Positions 18,429 to 27,998 of a DNA stretch of 64,000 nt are shown piece after piece (positions within the stretch are counted from its first letter, which is position 1; every line of letters starts with the position of its first letter). The translations under genes were made by a program, and so were the position numbers. Location: the NCBI GenBank assembly GCA_964244295.1, contig CAXTIG010000013.1, forward strand, positions 1 to 64,000. Reading direction: 5' to 3'. The notes under the pieces are model-generated. The model was not told the origin of the DNA and made no database searches. It worked only from the letters and a program-made list of their open reading frames with translations. Origin of the DNA: JAJAZB01 sp964244295 (lineage in GTDB: Bacteria; Bacteroidota; Bacteroidia; Cytophagales; Spirosomataceae).

Positions 18429-20471
18429 ATGAAAAAAGCCATTCTGCTGCTCGGTCTTTGGGGAACTGCGTTGACGGCTGCGGCCCAATCCAGCCGCGCC
18501 GATAGCCTACGGGCGGAGCTAAAAGCCCATTCCCAGGCCGATACCTTCCGGGTGAATCGCCTCAATGACCTGACGGGGCAGTTGGGGTTGCCTTCCCACG
18601 AGTACGATTCGTTGAACCTGGAGGCCTTGCAATTGGCCCGGCGGCTCGGCTACCTGGAAGGGCAAGCCCTGGCCCTGAGTAACCTCGGCAGCAAGCTCTA
18701 TTACCTGACGCGCAACGAGCCAACTCGTCTTTCCGAAAAAAAACGGGCGTTGCAATGGCTTGATGATGCCCTGCGCGTGGCCGAGAAATCGGGGAACAAG
18801 CGGCTGCTCATTGAACTTCTGACGGGCATTGGAGCCGCCAAACGCGTGAGCAACGGGGAAAAAAAACAGGCCCTTACTCACGCTCAACGGGCGCTAACCC
18901 TCGCCCAATCGCTCCACGACCCGGCCCTGATCAGCAACGCCGAGTGCATGATTGGCTACTACTACGACTGGGTAGAGGGCAACTACGCCGCCGCCCTGCA
19001 TTGGAACCTGCGGGCGCTCCGCACGGCCCGGCAAGCCCGCTGCGTGCGCTGCGAGCAGTTTCCCCTTCGCTCGGTGGCCGAAAACTACACCGCCCTGCGC
19101 GAGTACCCGAAGGCGCTGCGTTACCTGCGCGAAGGGTTACGCACGGGCCGGGGAATTGCGGGCGTGACGGGGCTTACGTTTCAATATTACGTCCTGACGT
19201 CGATGGGGAGTTTGTTTCAGAAAATGGGCCGCTACCCCGAAGGCGTGGCGGCCTACCACGAGGCGTTTCGGGTGCGGAAAGCGCAGTATCCGGCCGCGAC
19301 ACTGGCCCTGTTCGACCGGCAACTTTCGGGCCTCTACGAGTTACAGGGCCGGTATTCCCTGGCTGTTTTCCACGCCCAACGCGGGCTGGCCCAATCCCGG
19401 CGGGACCACAACGCCTGGGGCGAAACCGTCACGGCCAACACCCTGAGCCGGGCGTACCGGCACTTGGGGCAACCCGACAGCGCGCAGGTTTACGGCCTCC
19501 AGAGTTTCACCATCGCCCGGCAAACGGCCCGCAAGGAGTACGTGCGCGATGCCAGCCAGACCCTGGCCGACCTCTACGCTCAACGGGGCAATTACCCCGA
19601 AGCCTACCGCTACCAGGGCCTGTATTTTGCCTACCGCGACAGCCTCAACAACGAGGAAGTGACCCGCAAGGCCACCGCCGCCCAGTTTACGTTTCAAATC
19701 AGCCAGCAGCAGAATCAGATTCAACTCCAGGCCCAGACCGCCCGCCAACAGCGTTTTCAGCGCAACGTGTTGATCGTCGGCGGGCTGCTGCTGCTGCTGC
19801 TGGGGGCAGCGGTGAGTGCTTGGCTGCTCAACCGCGCCCGGCTCCGACGGCTGGAAGACGCTCAAACCTTGCGCAACCGGCTCGCTGCCGATTTGCACGA
19901 CGAAATTGGCAGTACCCTCAGCAGCATTTCCATGCTCAGCGGCTTGACCGATACCCGCCTGGGCGAGCACCAACCCGAAGCCGCCCGGACGTTGGTCCAG
20001 AAAATCCAGACCGATGCCCGTCAGACGCTCGATTCGATGGACGAAATCATCTGGACCATCCACCCCGGCAACGATTCGCTCCAGCGCACGGCCCTGCGTT
20101 TGCAGGAATACGCCCAACCGTTGATGGAATCCAAAGGCATCCAATTTCACGTTCACCTCGACCCGAATTTACCCGACGAGGCCGTGCCGATGGACACCCG
20201 CCGGGCGGTGTATCTGATTGGGAAAGAGACCATCAACAACCTGGTCAAGCACTCGGAAGCCACCGAGGCCGCCCTGCGGTTTGAGCAGCAAAAAGAGCAG
20301 TTTACCATGACCATCGAAGACAACGGCCGGGGCTTTGACCCCACCGCAGGCAGTTCGCGCAACGGCCAGAAAACCATGCGCCAGCGGGCCGTGGCCGTGG
20401 GTGGTACGCTGGCAGTGGAGTCGGCTCCGGGCCAGGGCACGCGGCTGCGGCTGGCCGTGCCGCTGGGGTAA
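18429..20471 (+). CDS. TPR-containing sensor histidine kinase (HisKA_3 type)
   Basis: The 680 residues comprise a signal peptide (KKAILLLGLWGTALTAAAQS), a periplasmic array of TPR-like helical pairs (about 25-420), a coiled segment (about 415-440), one transmembrane helix (about 440-462, VLIVGGLLLLLLGAAVSAWLL) and a NarX/DesK-type kinase. The H-box is DLHDEIGSTLSSISMLSG with H490, and the ATPase domain has IEDNGRGFDP and APGQGTRLRLAVPL. The NarL-type regulator follows after 131 bp and is its likely partner. The stimulus is unknown; extracytoplasmic TPRs suggest protein or peptide binding. Confidence 0.92.
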   Translation: MKKAILLLGLWGTALTAAAQSSRADSLRAELKAHSQADTFRVNRLNDLTGQLGLPSHEYDSLNLEALQLARRLGYLEGQALALSNLGSKLYYLTRNEPTRLSEKKRALQWLDDALRVAEKSGNKRLLIELLTGIGAAKRVSNGEKKQALTHAQRALTLAQSLHDPALISNAECMIGYYYDWVEGNYAAALHWNLRALRTARQARCVRCEQFPLRSVAENYTALREYPKALRYLREGLRTGRGIAGVTGLTFQYYVLTSMGSLFQKMGRYPEGVAAYHEAFRVRKAQYPAATLALFDRQLSGLYELQGRYSLAVFHAQRGLAQSRRDHNAWGETVTANTLSRAYRHLGQPDSAQVYGLQSFTIARQTARKEYVRDASQTLADLYAQRGNYPEAYRYQGLYFAYRDSLNNEEVTRKATAAQFTFQISQQQNQIQLQAQTARQQRFQRNVLIVGGLLLLLLGAAVSAWLLNRARLRRLEDAQTLRNRLAADLHDEIGSTLSSISMLSGLTDTRLGEHQPEAARTLVQKIQTDARQTLDSMDEIIWTIHPGNDSLQRTALRLQEYAQPLMESKGIQFHVHLDPNLPDEAVPMDTRRAVYLIGKETINNLVKHSEATEAALRFEQQKEQFTMTIEDNGRGFDPTAGSSRNGQKTMRQRAVAVGGTLAVESAPGQGTRLRLAVPLG

Positions 20472-20488
20472 TTTTTTTTGTTCGGCGC

Positions 20489-20508
20489 TGTCACGCTGAG
20501 CTTGCCCG
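20489..20508. repeat. Degenerate half-copy of GTCACCCTGAG repeat
   Basis: CTGTCACGCTGAGCTTGCCC differs at a few positions from the arm of the 11370-11458 palindrome and has no inverse partner nearby. It looks like a decayed remnant between the kinase and regulator genes. Confidence 0.5.
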
Positions 20509-20556
20509 GATTGAGGCTCGGATGATTATCCGATTTCGCCGCGTTCGTCCGCCCGG

Positions 20557-20564
20557 TACTTTTG
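20557..20564 (+). promoter_or_regulatory. Candidate -7 box upstream of response regulator
   Basis: TACTTTTG matches TAnnTTTG exactly and lies 38 nt before the ATG at 20603. No well-placed upstream TTG is visible, so this is a weak candidate for a separate regulator promoter. Confidence 0.35.
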
Positions 20565-20602
20565 CCCGGCCTCATTCCTCACTCAGCAATTCACCCACGC
20601 CC

Positions 20603-21235
20603 ATGATTCACCTCTCCATTTTCGACGACAACCATTCCCTCCGCAGCACGCTCCAACTCGTGCTCGAAACGGGGCGTGACATCCGCGTGGTAAGCGCCTA
20701 CCCCGACGCCCTCAATGCCGTGGAAGCCGTCCGCCGCGACCGGCCCGACGTGGTGCTGATGGACGTGGACATGCCCGGCCGCACCGGCATCGAAGCCGTG
20801 CGGGAGTTGCGTCGGGCGGGGCTATTTCCGAAAATTCTGATGCTGACGGTTTACGAAGACCCCGACCGGATTTTCGAGGCCGTCAGCGCCGGAGCCGTGG
20901 GGTATTTGCTCAAAAAAACCCCCGCCGAGGGCATCGCCGAGGCCATCCGGCTGGTGGCGGCGGGCGGGGCGGTGATGACGCCCTCGGTGGCGCTCAAGGT
21001 GCTGGCGGCTTTTCAGCAGCCTTCGCAAAAAACGGACGAATTTTCCCTCACCGAAAAAGAGCGCGAGGTCCTCCAGCGCCTCGTCGAGGGCGACAGCTAC
21101 AAACTCATCGCCGCCCACTGCGGTATCAGCATGGGCACCGTGCGCACGCACATTTGCAACATTTACGAAAAATTGCAGGTCAATTCTAAATCGGAAGCGG
21201 TGGTGAAAGCGATGAAAACCGGCCTGTTTCGCTGA
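20603..21235 (+). CDS. NarL/FixJ-family response regulator
   Basis: The 210-residue regulator starts at ATG 20603 (MIHLSIFDDNHSLR). An in-frame upstream ATG at 20522 would add 27 residues with no receiver homology. The receiver domain (1-120) has D8/D9, acceptor D54 in VVLMDVDMPGRTG and the lysine in YLLKKTPAEG. The LuxR helix-turn-helix (about 145-205) has LTEKEREVLQRLVEGDSYKL and SMGTVRTHICNIYEKLQV. It should be phosphorylated by the TPR kinase just upstream. A terminator follows. Confidence 0.94.
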   Translation: MIHLSIFDDNHSLRSTLQLVLETGRDIRVVSAYPDALNAVEAVRRDRPDVVLMDVDMPGRTGIEAVRELRRAGLFPKILMLTVYEDPDRIFEAVSAGAVGYLLKKTPAEGIAEAIRLVAAGGAVMTPSVALKVLAAFQQPSQKTDEFSLTEKEREVLQRLVEGDSYKLIAAHCGISMGTVRTHICNIYEKLQVNSKSEAVVKAMKTGLFR

Positions 21236-21283
21236 GGGTATACCACGTACTTTTCCGGTTTTACGGAGGAAATTCCCTGATTT

Positions 21284-21320
21284 AGCCAGACGAACTTTCT
21301 TCGTCTGGCTCTTTGTTTTC
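21284..21320 (+). terminator. Rho-independent terminator after response regulator
   Basis: An 11-bp stem, AGCCAGACGAA (21284-21294) and TTCGTCTGGCT (21300-21310), has a 5-nt loop and is followed by the T-rich run CTTTGTTTTC. It is about 50 nt after the stop and ends the kinase/regulator unit. Confidence 0.85.
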
Positions 21321-21390
21321 CATTGAAAATCAAGGGGTTACTTACCCGTTTTCTACGCCCCCGTATTTTCCCCTTCATACATTCATCCGA

Positions 21391-21421
21391 TTGCCGACTA
21401 TTGGCCTGATCCGTAGTTTTG
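21391..21421 (+). promoter_or_regulatory. Bacteroidota-type promoter for surface-protein operon
   Basis: TTG (21391-21393), a 20-nt spacer and TAGTTTTG (21414-21421) match the consensus TTG-N(17-23)-TAnnTTTG exactly. The box ends 25 nt before the ATG at 21447, predicting a short leader. It follows a terminator, as expected for a new transcription unit. Confidence 0.6.
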
Positions 21422-21446
21422 ACCCGTTCTTTCTCCGCACGGTGTC

Positions 21447-23126
21447 ATGCAAAATGTTCTACGGCTTTCGATACTCCTGATGGGCCTGCTGCCCGGTTTC
21501 GGCGGGGCCGCCGTCGGCTGGGCGCAGGCAGTCAAACCCGTCCGGGTGACGGGCAGCCTCAGCGCCTACGCCGGAGTTTATGCCGCGTCGGGCAGCGAGG
21601 CCCGCAACCAGCCTTCGCCCTTCGGTCTCAACGGGGTCGTGACCATCAGCCTGCCCGGCGGCATTTCGCTTCCGTTTTCGGCCACGCTCGGCAACCAGGG
21701 CAGCGCCTTCCGCCAGCCCTTCAACCAGTTCGGTGTCAGCCCAACGTACCGGTGGATTACCGTCCACGCGGGCTACCGCAACGTGCGTTTTTCGCCCTTC
21801 ACGTTGGCCGGACACACGTTTCTGGGCGGCGGCGTGGAACTCAATCCCGGCAAACTCCGGATCGGGGCGGTGTACGGACGCTTCAACAAAGCCATCGAAT
21901 CGGACCTGGCCGACCCCAACGTGCTGCCCTCCTTCCGCCGCACGGGCTACGCGTTGAAACTCGGCTACGGCACGGCGAGCAATTATTTCGACGTGGTGTT
22001 GCTGAAAGCCGCCGACGACACGGCTTCCGCTCGCCTCCGCGCCGACGAGCGCCGGGTGGCTCCCGCCGAAAACGCGGTGCTGGGCGTGACCTCGCGATTA
22101 AATTTTTTGGAACGCAAACTTTTCCTCGAACTCGACGGGGCCGTCAGTGCCTACGCCCGCGACACCCGCGCCGCCGCCGTGGCCGTGGAAGGGACCGGGC
22201 CGGGGAGCCTCTTCCTGCGGTTGTTTACGCCCAGGCTTTCTTCGCAGGTAACCACGGCGGTGCAGGTGGGGCTGGGCTACCGGGGCAAGGTGGTGGGGCT
22301 GAAACTTCAGTACAAACGCGTGGAGCCGAATTTCCTGACGATGGGCGCGTACTACTTTCAGAGCGACATTGAAAGCTACACGCTGGCCCCCAGCCTGAAT
22401 CTACTCGGCGGAAAAGTACGGCTGCTGGGCAGCCTGGGTCTGCAACACGACAACCTCAGCAGCCACAAAGCCGCCCGCACGGGCCGCACCATCGGCTCGT
22501 TCACGCTGGCCTACAACCCGGTACCGAGTTTTGGGCTGGACTTGCAGTTTACCAATTACGGCATCAGCCAGCGGGCCGGGTTGCGGCCCGTCATCGACAC
22601 GCTCAAGCTGGCCCAGAATACTTTTTCGGCCCTGGCCAACCTCCGCTACAGTGTGCAAAGCCCGCTGTTCAGCCACACCGTCACGCTTACCGCCCAGCGC
22701 CAGCAACTCCAGGATTTGAACGCCCGCACGGCGGTTTTCACCGAAAACACAAACACGTTCCTGAGCCTCGGTTACTACGCCCAGCAGACCGAAAAAGGCG
22801 TGGGGGCCAATCTTTCCGGCTCCTACACCCAAACCGACCTGGCTCAGGGCGGCGCGTTGCGGTTTTTTGGCCCCTCGCTGGGCCTGAACGTGGCCACGCT
22901 CAACCGGGTGCTCACCGCCGACCTGACGGGCAGTTACCTGTTCAACCGGCAGGAGGAGCTACGGGGGAAGGTCATTAACGCCTCGCTCACGCTAGGCTAC
23001 CTGCTGGCCCCGCGCCACCACATCAACCTGCTGGGCAGCTACCTCAATTCCGATACCGGCCTGGCCGAGCAGCGCTTCAACGAGTGGCGCGGCACGGCGG
23101 GGTATACTTTGACTTTTGGACAATGA
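21447..23126 (+). CDS. Predicted outer-membrane beta-barrel protein
   Basis: The 559 residues start with a signal peptide (about 1-27, LSILLMGLLPGFGGAAVGWA). The mature chain is rich in alternating hydrophobic/aromatic strands and Gly/Asn/Asp turns (GSLSAYAGVYAASG, IRIGAVYGRFN-like patterns, YTLTFGQ at the end), typical of a large barrel. I do not recognise a specific family. The stop codon overlaps the start of the 1620-residue secreted protein (ATGA), so the two are translationally coupled. A role as surface anchor or export partner of its neighbours is plausible but inferred. Confidence 0.75.
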   Translation: MQNVLRLSILLMGLLPGFGGAAVGWAQAVKPVRVTGSLSAYAGVYAASGSEARNQPSPFGLNGVVTISLPGGISLPFSATLGNQGSAFRQPFNQFGVSPTYRWITVHAGYRNVRFSPFTLAGHTFLGGGVELNPGKLRIGAVYGRFNKAIESDLADPNVLPSFRRTGYALKLGYGTASNYFDVVLLKAADDTASARLRADERRVAPAENAVLGVTSRLNFLERKLFLELDGAVSAYARDTRAAAVAVEGTGPGSLFLRLFTPRLSSQVTTAVQVGLGYRGKVVGLKLQYKRVEPNFLTMGAYYFQSDIESYTLAPSLNLLGGKVRLLGSLGLQHDNLSSHKAARTGRTIGSFTLAYNPVPSFGLDLQFTNYGISQRAGLRPVIDTLKLAQNTFSALANLRYSVQSPLFSHTVTLTAQRQQLQDLNARTAVFTENTNTFLSLGYYAQQTEKGVGANLSGSYTQTDLAQGGALRFFGPSLGLNVATLNRVLTADLTGSYLFNRQEELRGKVINASLTLGYLLAPRHHINLLGSYLNSDTGLAEQRFNEWRGTAGYTLTFGQ

Positions 23127-26100
23127 AAAAGCAATTTATAATTCAGGAAAAGATTACCCTTCGTATCCACAGCGGACTTAAAAAAGAAGGGGAATTGCCG
23201 TGGTTTCCCCTCCTTTATCAAGGAGGGGTGCCCCGTAGGGGCGGGGTGGTTGGGTTGCCAGCGAGTTACTTCCATCCGCCGACGAACCACCCCGCCCCTA
23301 CGGGGCACCCCTCCTTTTTAAGGAGGGGAATCGTTGCCTGCGCGTTCACATTCGTCGTGCTCTTTTCTCTCCTTGCCGGGCTGGCCCATGCCCAGTCGGT
23401 CAGCGTGACGGTCAACGTGCTGCCGCCGTACTCTTCCTACCTCCAGGACTACGCCAGCAAAGGCAACCAGGTGCAGATTTTCGTGCGCAACACCAGCACT
23501 GCTCCCCTCGAAGTGCGCCTGCTCGGCAAAGTAACCGGCGACAACGGCGTGACCATCGCCACCCCGCCCAACTTCCGCCCCAGCCTGCCGCTGCGCTTAG
23601 GGCCGATGGAAAACCGCCTGCTCAACCGGGCCGACCTGGAGGGGCTGTTCGACGTGGCCCAGTTCGTAGTCGAGGGCTTCGATCGAAATCAATTGGTGCA
23701 GGGTAAACCCCTGCCGGAGGGCAATTACCAGCTTTGCGTGGAAGCCTACGACAACCGCAGTAGCCGCTTGCTTTCCGCCGAATTTCCGCTGGGATGCAGC
23801 GCGCCGTTTATGATTCGGTACGTGGAGCCGCCGATTCTGATTGCCCCGCTCTGCGACGAAGCAGCCCTTGCCACCACGCCCCAGGCGCTGCCGTTTACGT
23901 GGTCGCCCCCGGCGGGCGTGGCCCCCAACCAGGTGCGCTACACGGTACGCGTGCTGGAACTGCCCCTCGAAGGGGTGGACCCCAACGTGTACATCGACGC
24001 CGTGAACCTGCCGCTGTCGGGGGTGGAAGTGCGGGATTTGAAGATAAACAGTTTCCTGTATTCCCCGCAGTACCCCAAACTCACGCCCGGCAAGCGCTAC
24101 GCCTGGCGGGTGCAGGCCAGCGACCCGACGGGCAAACTGACGTTTCTGAACGAGGGCAAAAGCCCGGTCTGTGCGTTCACCTACGGGAAAAGTGCCCCGA
24201 AGGCGCAGTTCGATCTGGCCGTGACGCCCCCCACCCTGACCTGGGCCGGGCTGGCCGTCACGGACCTGAAGGTGACCAACCCCGACCCCGACCATTTCAG
24301 TGGCAAAGGAAAAATCAAGCTCCTCAGCCCCCTGGAGGCGGAGGTACCGGTGTCGTTCAAAGACCTTACCGTCCGGCCCACGGGCTTCAAAGCCGGGCAA
24401 TTTTCCGAGACCAAAGGCTACCACGACTACGTGGTGATGAAAGGCACGACCGAGGTAAAACTGGCGCAGTCGTCGCTCCGGCTGGGTGCGTCCACCAGCC
24501 GCTCGTCGGAAGGTATTGTACGGAAACTCAAGACCGCCCCCCACACGGGCGGCACGGCCGAACTGACCTACCGCACGTTGTTTCTGCAAGCCAACCTGCC
24601 CTTTCTGCTCGACGAAAGCAAGAATGTATTCACGAAAAACGCCACCGACGGCACGTCGGGCACCGAAGTAGCCGAGGTGCGCGGCAGCCTGAAGTGGGAA
24701 TCGCCGCTGCTTACTTCGTTTTTTCTCAAACCCTCCGGGGCTGATTCCAAGTTTTCGGCGGGGGTAGCAGGCGTTCCCGTCGGCACGACCCTTGACGTAA
24801 CGGCCTTGAAACTACCCGCTTCCACCGGAGCCGTGGCCGAAAAAACGGGCCCGAATGCGCCCGTGCCGGTGGTGGCTGGCGTAACCAACCCGGCCAACAC
24901 CCTGACGAACGTGCCGGGCCAGACGATTGGCAACCTGGGGTCGCCGTCGATCCAGACCAACTCCGCCCCCGGCGCGACGCCGGGCACGCCCCCTGGAAAA
25001 AAGACGGCGCTCGCCTCCTCGCAGACCCCACCCCAGGCCGCGCAGACGGGCGGGCCAATCCCGGTGCAGGCGGACCCGAACGTCCTCCAAACCCTCGACG
25101 ATGGCAGCCTGCGGATTCCATTCAACAACAAATACGACCTTGCCCTGACCACGCCGCTGGGTTTTAAGCTCACGCTGCTACCCACCAGCGAGTTCCGCAT
25201 CAAAGACGGCCTGCTGTGGGTGGTACTCGACGGCTCGCTGCTGGTGCCCTCGGGCCGGGAGGATTTGCCCGGCCTGACGGTGCCCATCGAAGGCCGCACC
25301 GGGTTGGCCTTCACCGTGACCCTGCCCGAAGCCTTCGCCTACCGCATCGCGGGAACCGACGAGCAGGGCACCAAAACCACTACGGTGGAGGGCAAGCAGT
25401 ACACCGTCAACACCAAAGCGACGGAGGGGTTTCGGGCGTTCCTGCGCTTGACCAAACTAAACGTAAAGCTGGCCGAGCTACCCGATGCCGACGACCTGCC
25501 TTTTCCGCTCTGGGTTACGGGCCTGACGGTGCCCAAGCCGAAGGTCCTCTTTGCCCCCAACCCCAGCGCCGAGGGCACGCTGGTGCCGATTCAACTGGCC
25601 AAAAACATTGGGTTTGGGTTTACGACCAAAAAATCGCCGCCGCTGGAAACCGCCGACGCGGAGTTTAAAGGCAAGACCAAGTTCCTGGGGTTCCCGGCGC
25701 AGTTTACCGCCGCCAACCTGGCCCTCGACCACACCCGCCTGGAGAGCGGCCTGATCAAAGGCTTGGTGTACGTTCCGTTCGTGGGGATGGTGGGCGAACT
25801 GACCGTGCCGGTTACGGAAAAAGGCCTGGGCGAAGCCAACGTACACAACTTCAGCAGCAAGTCACGGGAGTTGGTGGTCACCCCGGCGGGCGACCGCGTG
25901 CTGATGATGCCGAAGGGCGGCTCGTTCGTGACCGATACCAAGCACGGAACTTTGTTTGTACTCGACGCGCGGTTCCGGTTTTTCAACGGCACCGACCCCA
26001 CGCATTTTCTCCAAACGGGCACAAAGGGGCTGGGCGTGCGGGGCATCGGCATTCACCCCAACGGTAAACTTTACAACCCCCTCGATGGATTTTTCGGCAG

Positions 26101-27985
26101 CGCAGCCAGTGGTAACGTGGCTACAACCAACTACGACCTCGTGCCCACCGACTACGTGGGAGCGGAGTTGAACGGGCTGAATTTCCAGGTGCGCCAGACC
26201 AAGTTGGAAACCGAAAAAACCGGTGGCAACACCTGCACCCTCACCCTGGCGGGCACGCTGACGTTGGGTGAGAAAATTACTACCAACGGCGAGCAAACCG
26301 TGAGCGTCAGCTTTCCCCGGCCCACCGACAACTTCAAGACCGACGACCCGGACCTGTCGCTAACAGAGTTGGCCGCCGTGGACTGGCAACCGGCGGGCAA
26401 CCTGAGTCTGGGCTTGGGCGGCACCTTCGGCCCCAGCGCCGACCCCGACGAAGCCGAACACGACGCCTGGCTGGCCACCCAACGCGAGGATCGTTTGGCG
26501 AAGGCGATGGGCTGGTCGGCCCCGGCGGGGGTACTGGAGGTGGAGGCCAACCAGACCATCAAGGGCAGCTTCGATCATCCCTCGCTTGGTTTTATCGAGG
26601 CCGAATTCACGCTTTTCAACGACGACGCCACGTATGGAAATGGATTTCGAGCCAGTGTAACAGCGAAGATCAAAGACCCCATCGTGCTTGATGTCAAGAC
26701 GCTCATCATCACCGGCAAGCGCCAGAACGTAAAGTACTGGTTTGTGGAGGTCGGAGCCGAAGGCGATGCCATCAAAGTGCCGCTGTTCATCGACTTGGAA
26801 GCCTACGGATTTAAGGGCCGGTTTTACCACCACATGATCCACGCCTCGGGCAACCCCAACATCAACAACGAGGATTACGTCGTCGACGACGCCGTCCAAT
26901 TCGGGGCGTTTTTCTCGATGCCCGTCCGGTCGAGCGAAGGCGGTCATATCCTCTGGGGCCGCACCGCGTTCGAGGTCTTGTGCCTGAACAGTTTCGTCCC
27001 CTCAAAAATGTACCTGCAAGGGGATTTCTTCATCCAGCAAGTGGGCGGCACCGGCGATGCAACCACCTCGCGCATCAAGGGCAACGGCTACGTGACCATC
27101 AACATCCTCGACAAATCGCTGTCGAGTAAAATTACCATGACGCACTGCGACCTGACGGTTGGCTGCGCCACGGGGTCACTGGGGTTTTACTGCGGCGCAA
27201 ATCACCTGGTTTTCGCCGTGGGCGAGCCGGGGTCACCCGTTCAGTTCAAGGCGCTCTGCGGGATGTTGGGCAGTTTCACCCCCAGCGCCAGTGGCTACCT
27301 GGTGTTGTATGCCACCAACGGGTACTCGCCGCTCGGAGGCGTACCGACCCACGGTCTTGGGGTGTTCGCCAAAGCGACGGCTACCCTGATTGACCTCGAC
27401 ACGCGCAACGCGAATATTCCCATCATCAGCGATTTCAGCATCTACGCGCAGTTCACCGTCAAAACGGAAGCCACGTTTAGGGCCACGCTGGCTACCGATA
27501 AAATCCCCGACATTTCGATGCAGGCTTCCCTCAACCAATCCATTACGCTGGTGGCGGGCTATTACTCAGAGGCGGGCCTCGACGTCAGCGCGAAACTAGT
27601 CGACCTGAACGAAGGCGTTCAGTTCAGTTTGCCTAACCCCGTGTGCGTGGCCTACAACAAGCGCGTTTGCTACCCGGTCATTGGAGGCTTCAACCTGGTG
27701 CTGGCCTTTAAAAACGGCGAGCCGCGTTTGAAAATGAACGGCTCGGTCGCCGACATGTGCTTCAACGACGGCACAGTGCAAGGCGAGTGCGAGGGCCTCT
27801 TCACGTGGGTTGCCGAGGGCGTGCAGTACATCGTGGACAAGGCCGGGAAGTTGGTCAGGTACATCAAAGACGGCGTTGAGTACGTCCTTGACGCCGCCGG
27901 GAAGGTGATTGGAAAAGTTGTGAACGGGGTCTATCAGGGCCTCAAATCGGCTGGTTGCACCGTCACGCTCGGAATCATCTGCTAA
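23123..27985 (+). CDS. Giant secreted surface protein (1620 aa), signal region split by repeat
   Basis: The start is ATG 23123, in an ATGA overlap with the upstream stop. The N-terminus reads MKKQFIIQEKITLRIHS, then about 42 residues encoded by a palindromic repeat (23205-23330), then a hydrophobic export core (VACAFTFVVLFSLLAGLAHA) and QSVSV. Residues about 100-370 carry a pattern I recall from Bacteroidota TANFOR-type proteins (LPEGNYQLCVEAYD, LGCSAPFMIRYVEPP, LPFTWSPPAG). The middle is beta-rich with a Pro/Gly/Thr linker (about 565-650). The C-terminus has paired cysteines (DMCFNDGTVQGECEG) and helical segments (VQYIVDKAGKLVRYIKDGVE) ending in Cys. I see no T9SS sorting domain. Function is unknown. 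Confidence 0.8.
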   Translation: MKKQFIIQEKITLRIHSGLKKEGELPWFPLLYQGGVPRRGGVVGLPASYFHPPTNHPAPTGHPSFLRRGIVACAFTFVVLFSLLAGLAHAQSVSVTVNVLPPYSSYLQDYASKGNQVQIFVRNTSTAPLEVRLLGKVTGDNGVTIATPPNFRPSLPLRLGPMENRLLNRADLEGLFDVAQFVVEGFDRNQLVQGKPLPEGNYQLCVEAYDNRSSRLLSAEFPLGCSAPFMIRYVEPPILIAPLCDEAALATTPQALPFTWSPPAGVAPNQVRYTVRVLELPLEGVDPNVYIDAVNLPLSGVEVRDLKINSFLYSPQYPKLTPGKRYAWRVQASDPTGKLTFLNEGKSPVCAFTYGKSAPKAQFDLAVTPPTLTWAGLAVTDLKVTNPDPDHFSGKGKIKLLSPLEAEVPVSFKDLTVRPTGFKAGQFSETKGYHDYVVMKGTTEVKLAQSSLRLGASTSRSSEGIVRKLKTAPHTGGTAELTYRTLFLQANLPFLLDESKNVFTKNATDGTSGTEVAEVRGSLKWESPLLTSFFLKPSGADSKFSAGVAGVPVGTTLDVTALKLPASTGAVAEKTGPNAPVPVVAGVTNPANTLTNVPGQTIGNLGSPSIQTNSAPGATPGTPPGKKTALASSQTPPQAAQTGGPIPVQADPNVLQTLDDGSLRIPFNNKYDLALTTPLGFKLTLLPTSEFRIKDGLLWVVLDGSLLVPSGREDLPGLTVPIEGRTGLAFTVTLPEAFAYRIAGTDEQGTKTTTVEGKQYTVNTKATEGFRAFLRLTKLNVKLAELPDADDLPFPLWVTGLTVPKPKVLFAPNPSAEGTLVPIQLAKNIGFGFTTKKSPPLETADAEFKGKTKFLGFPAQFTAANLALDHTRLESGLIKGLVYVPFVGMVGELTVPVTEKGLGEANVHNFSSKSRELVVTPAGDRVLMMPKGGSFVTDTKHGTLFVLDARFRFFNGTDPTHFLQTGTKGLGVRGIGIHPNGKLYNPLDGFFGSAASGNVATTNYDLVPTDYVGAELNGLNFQVRQTKLETEKTGGNTCTLTLAGTLTLGEKITTNGEQTVSVSFPRPTDNFKTDDPDLSLTELAAVDWQPAGNLSLGLGGTFGPSADPDEAEHDAWLATQREDRLAKAMGWSAPAGVLEVEANQTIKGSFDHPSLGFIEAEFTLFNDDATYGNGFRASVTAKIKDPIVLDVKTLIITGKRQNVKYWFVEVGAEGDAIKVPLFIDLEAYGFKGRFYHHMIHASGNPNINNEDYVVDDAVQFGAFFSMPVRSSEGGHILWGRTAFEVLCLNSFVPSKMYLQGDFFIQQVGGTGDATTSRIKGNGYVTINILDKSLSSKITMTHCDLTVGCATGSLGFYCGANHLVFAVGEPGSPVQFKALCGMLGSFTPSASGYLVLYATNGYSPLGGVPTHGLGVFAKATATLIDLDTRNANIPIISDFSIYAQFTVKTEATFRATLATDKIPDISMQASLNQSITLVAGYYSEAGLDVSAKLVDLNEGVQFSLPNPVCVAYNKRVCYPVIGGFNLVLAFKNGEPRLKMNGSVADMCFNDGTVQGECEGLFTWVAEGVQYIVDKAGKLVRYIKDGVEYVLDAAGKVIGKVVNGVYQGLKSAGCTVTLGIIC
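23205..23330. repeat. Palindromic repeat inside signal-peptide coding region
   Basis: The left arm starts TTCCCCTCCTTTATCAAGG and the right arm ends AAGGAGGGGAA; the shared core is GGGTGCCCCGTAGGGGCGGG and its inverse. Each end is itself a small palindrome (CCCCTCC…GGAGGGG). It keeps the frame open (126 bp, 42 codons). A degenerate relative is at 52312-52352. Confidence 0.88.
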
Positions 27986-27998
27986 ACGCATCATCACA

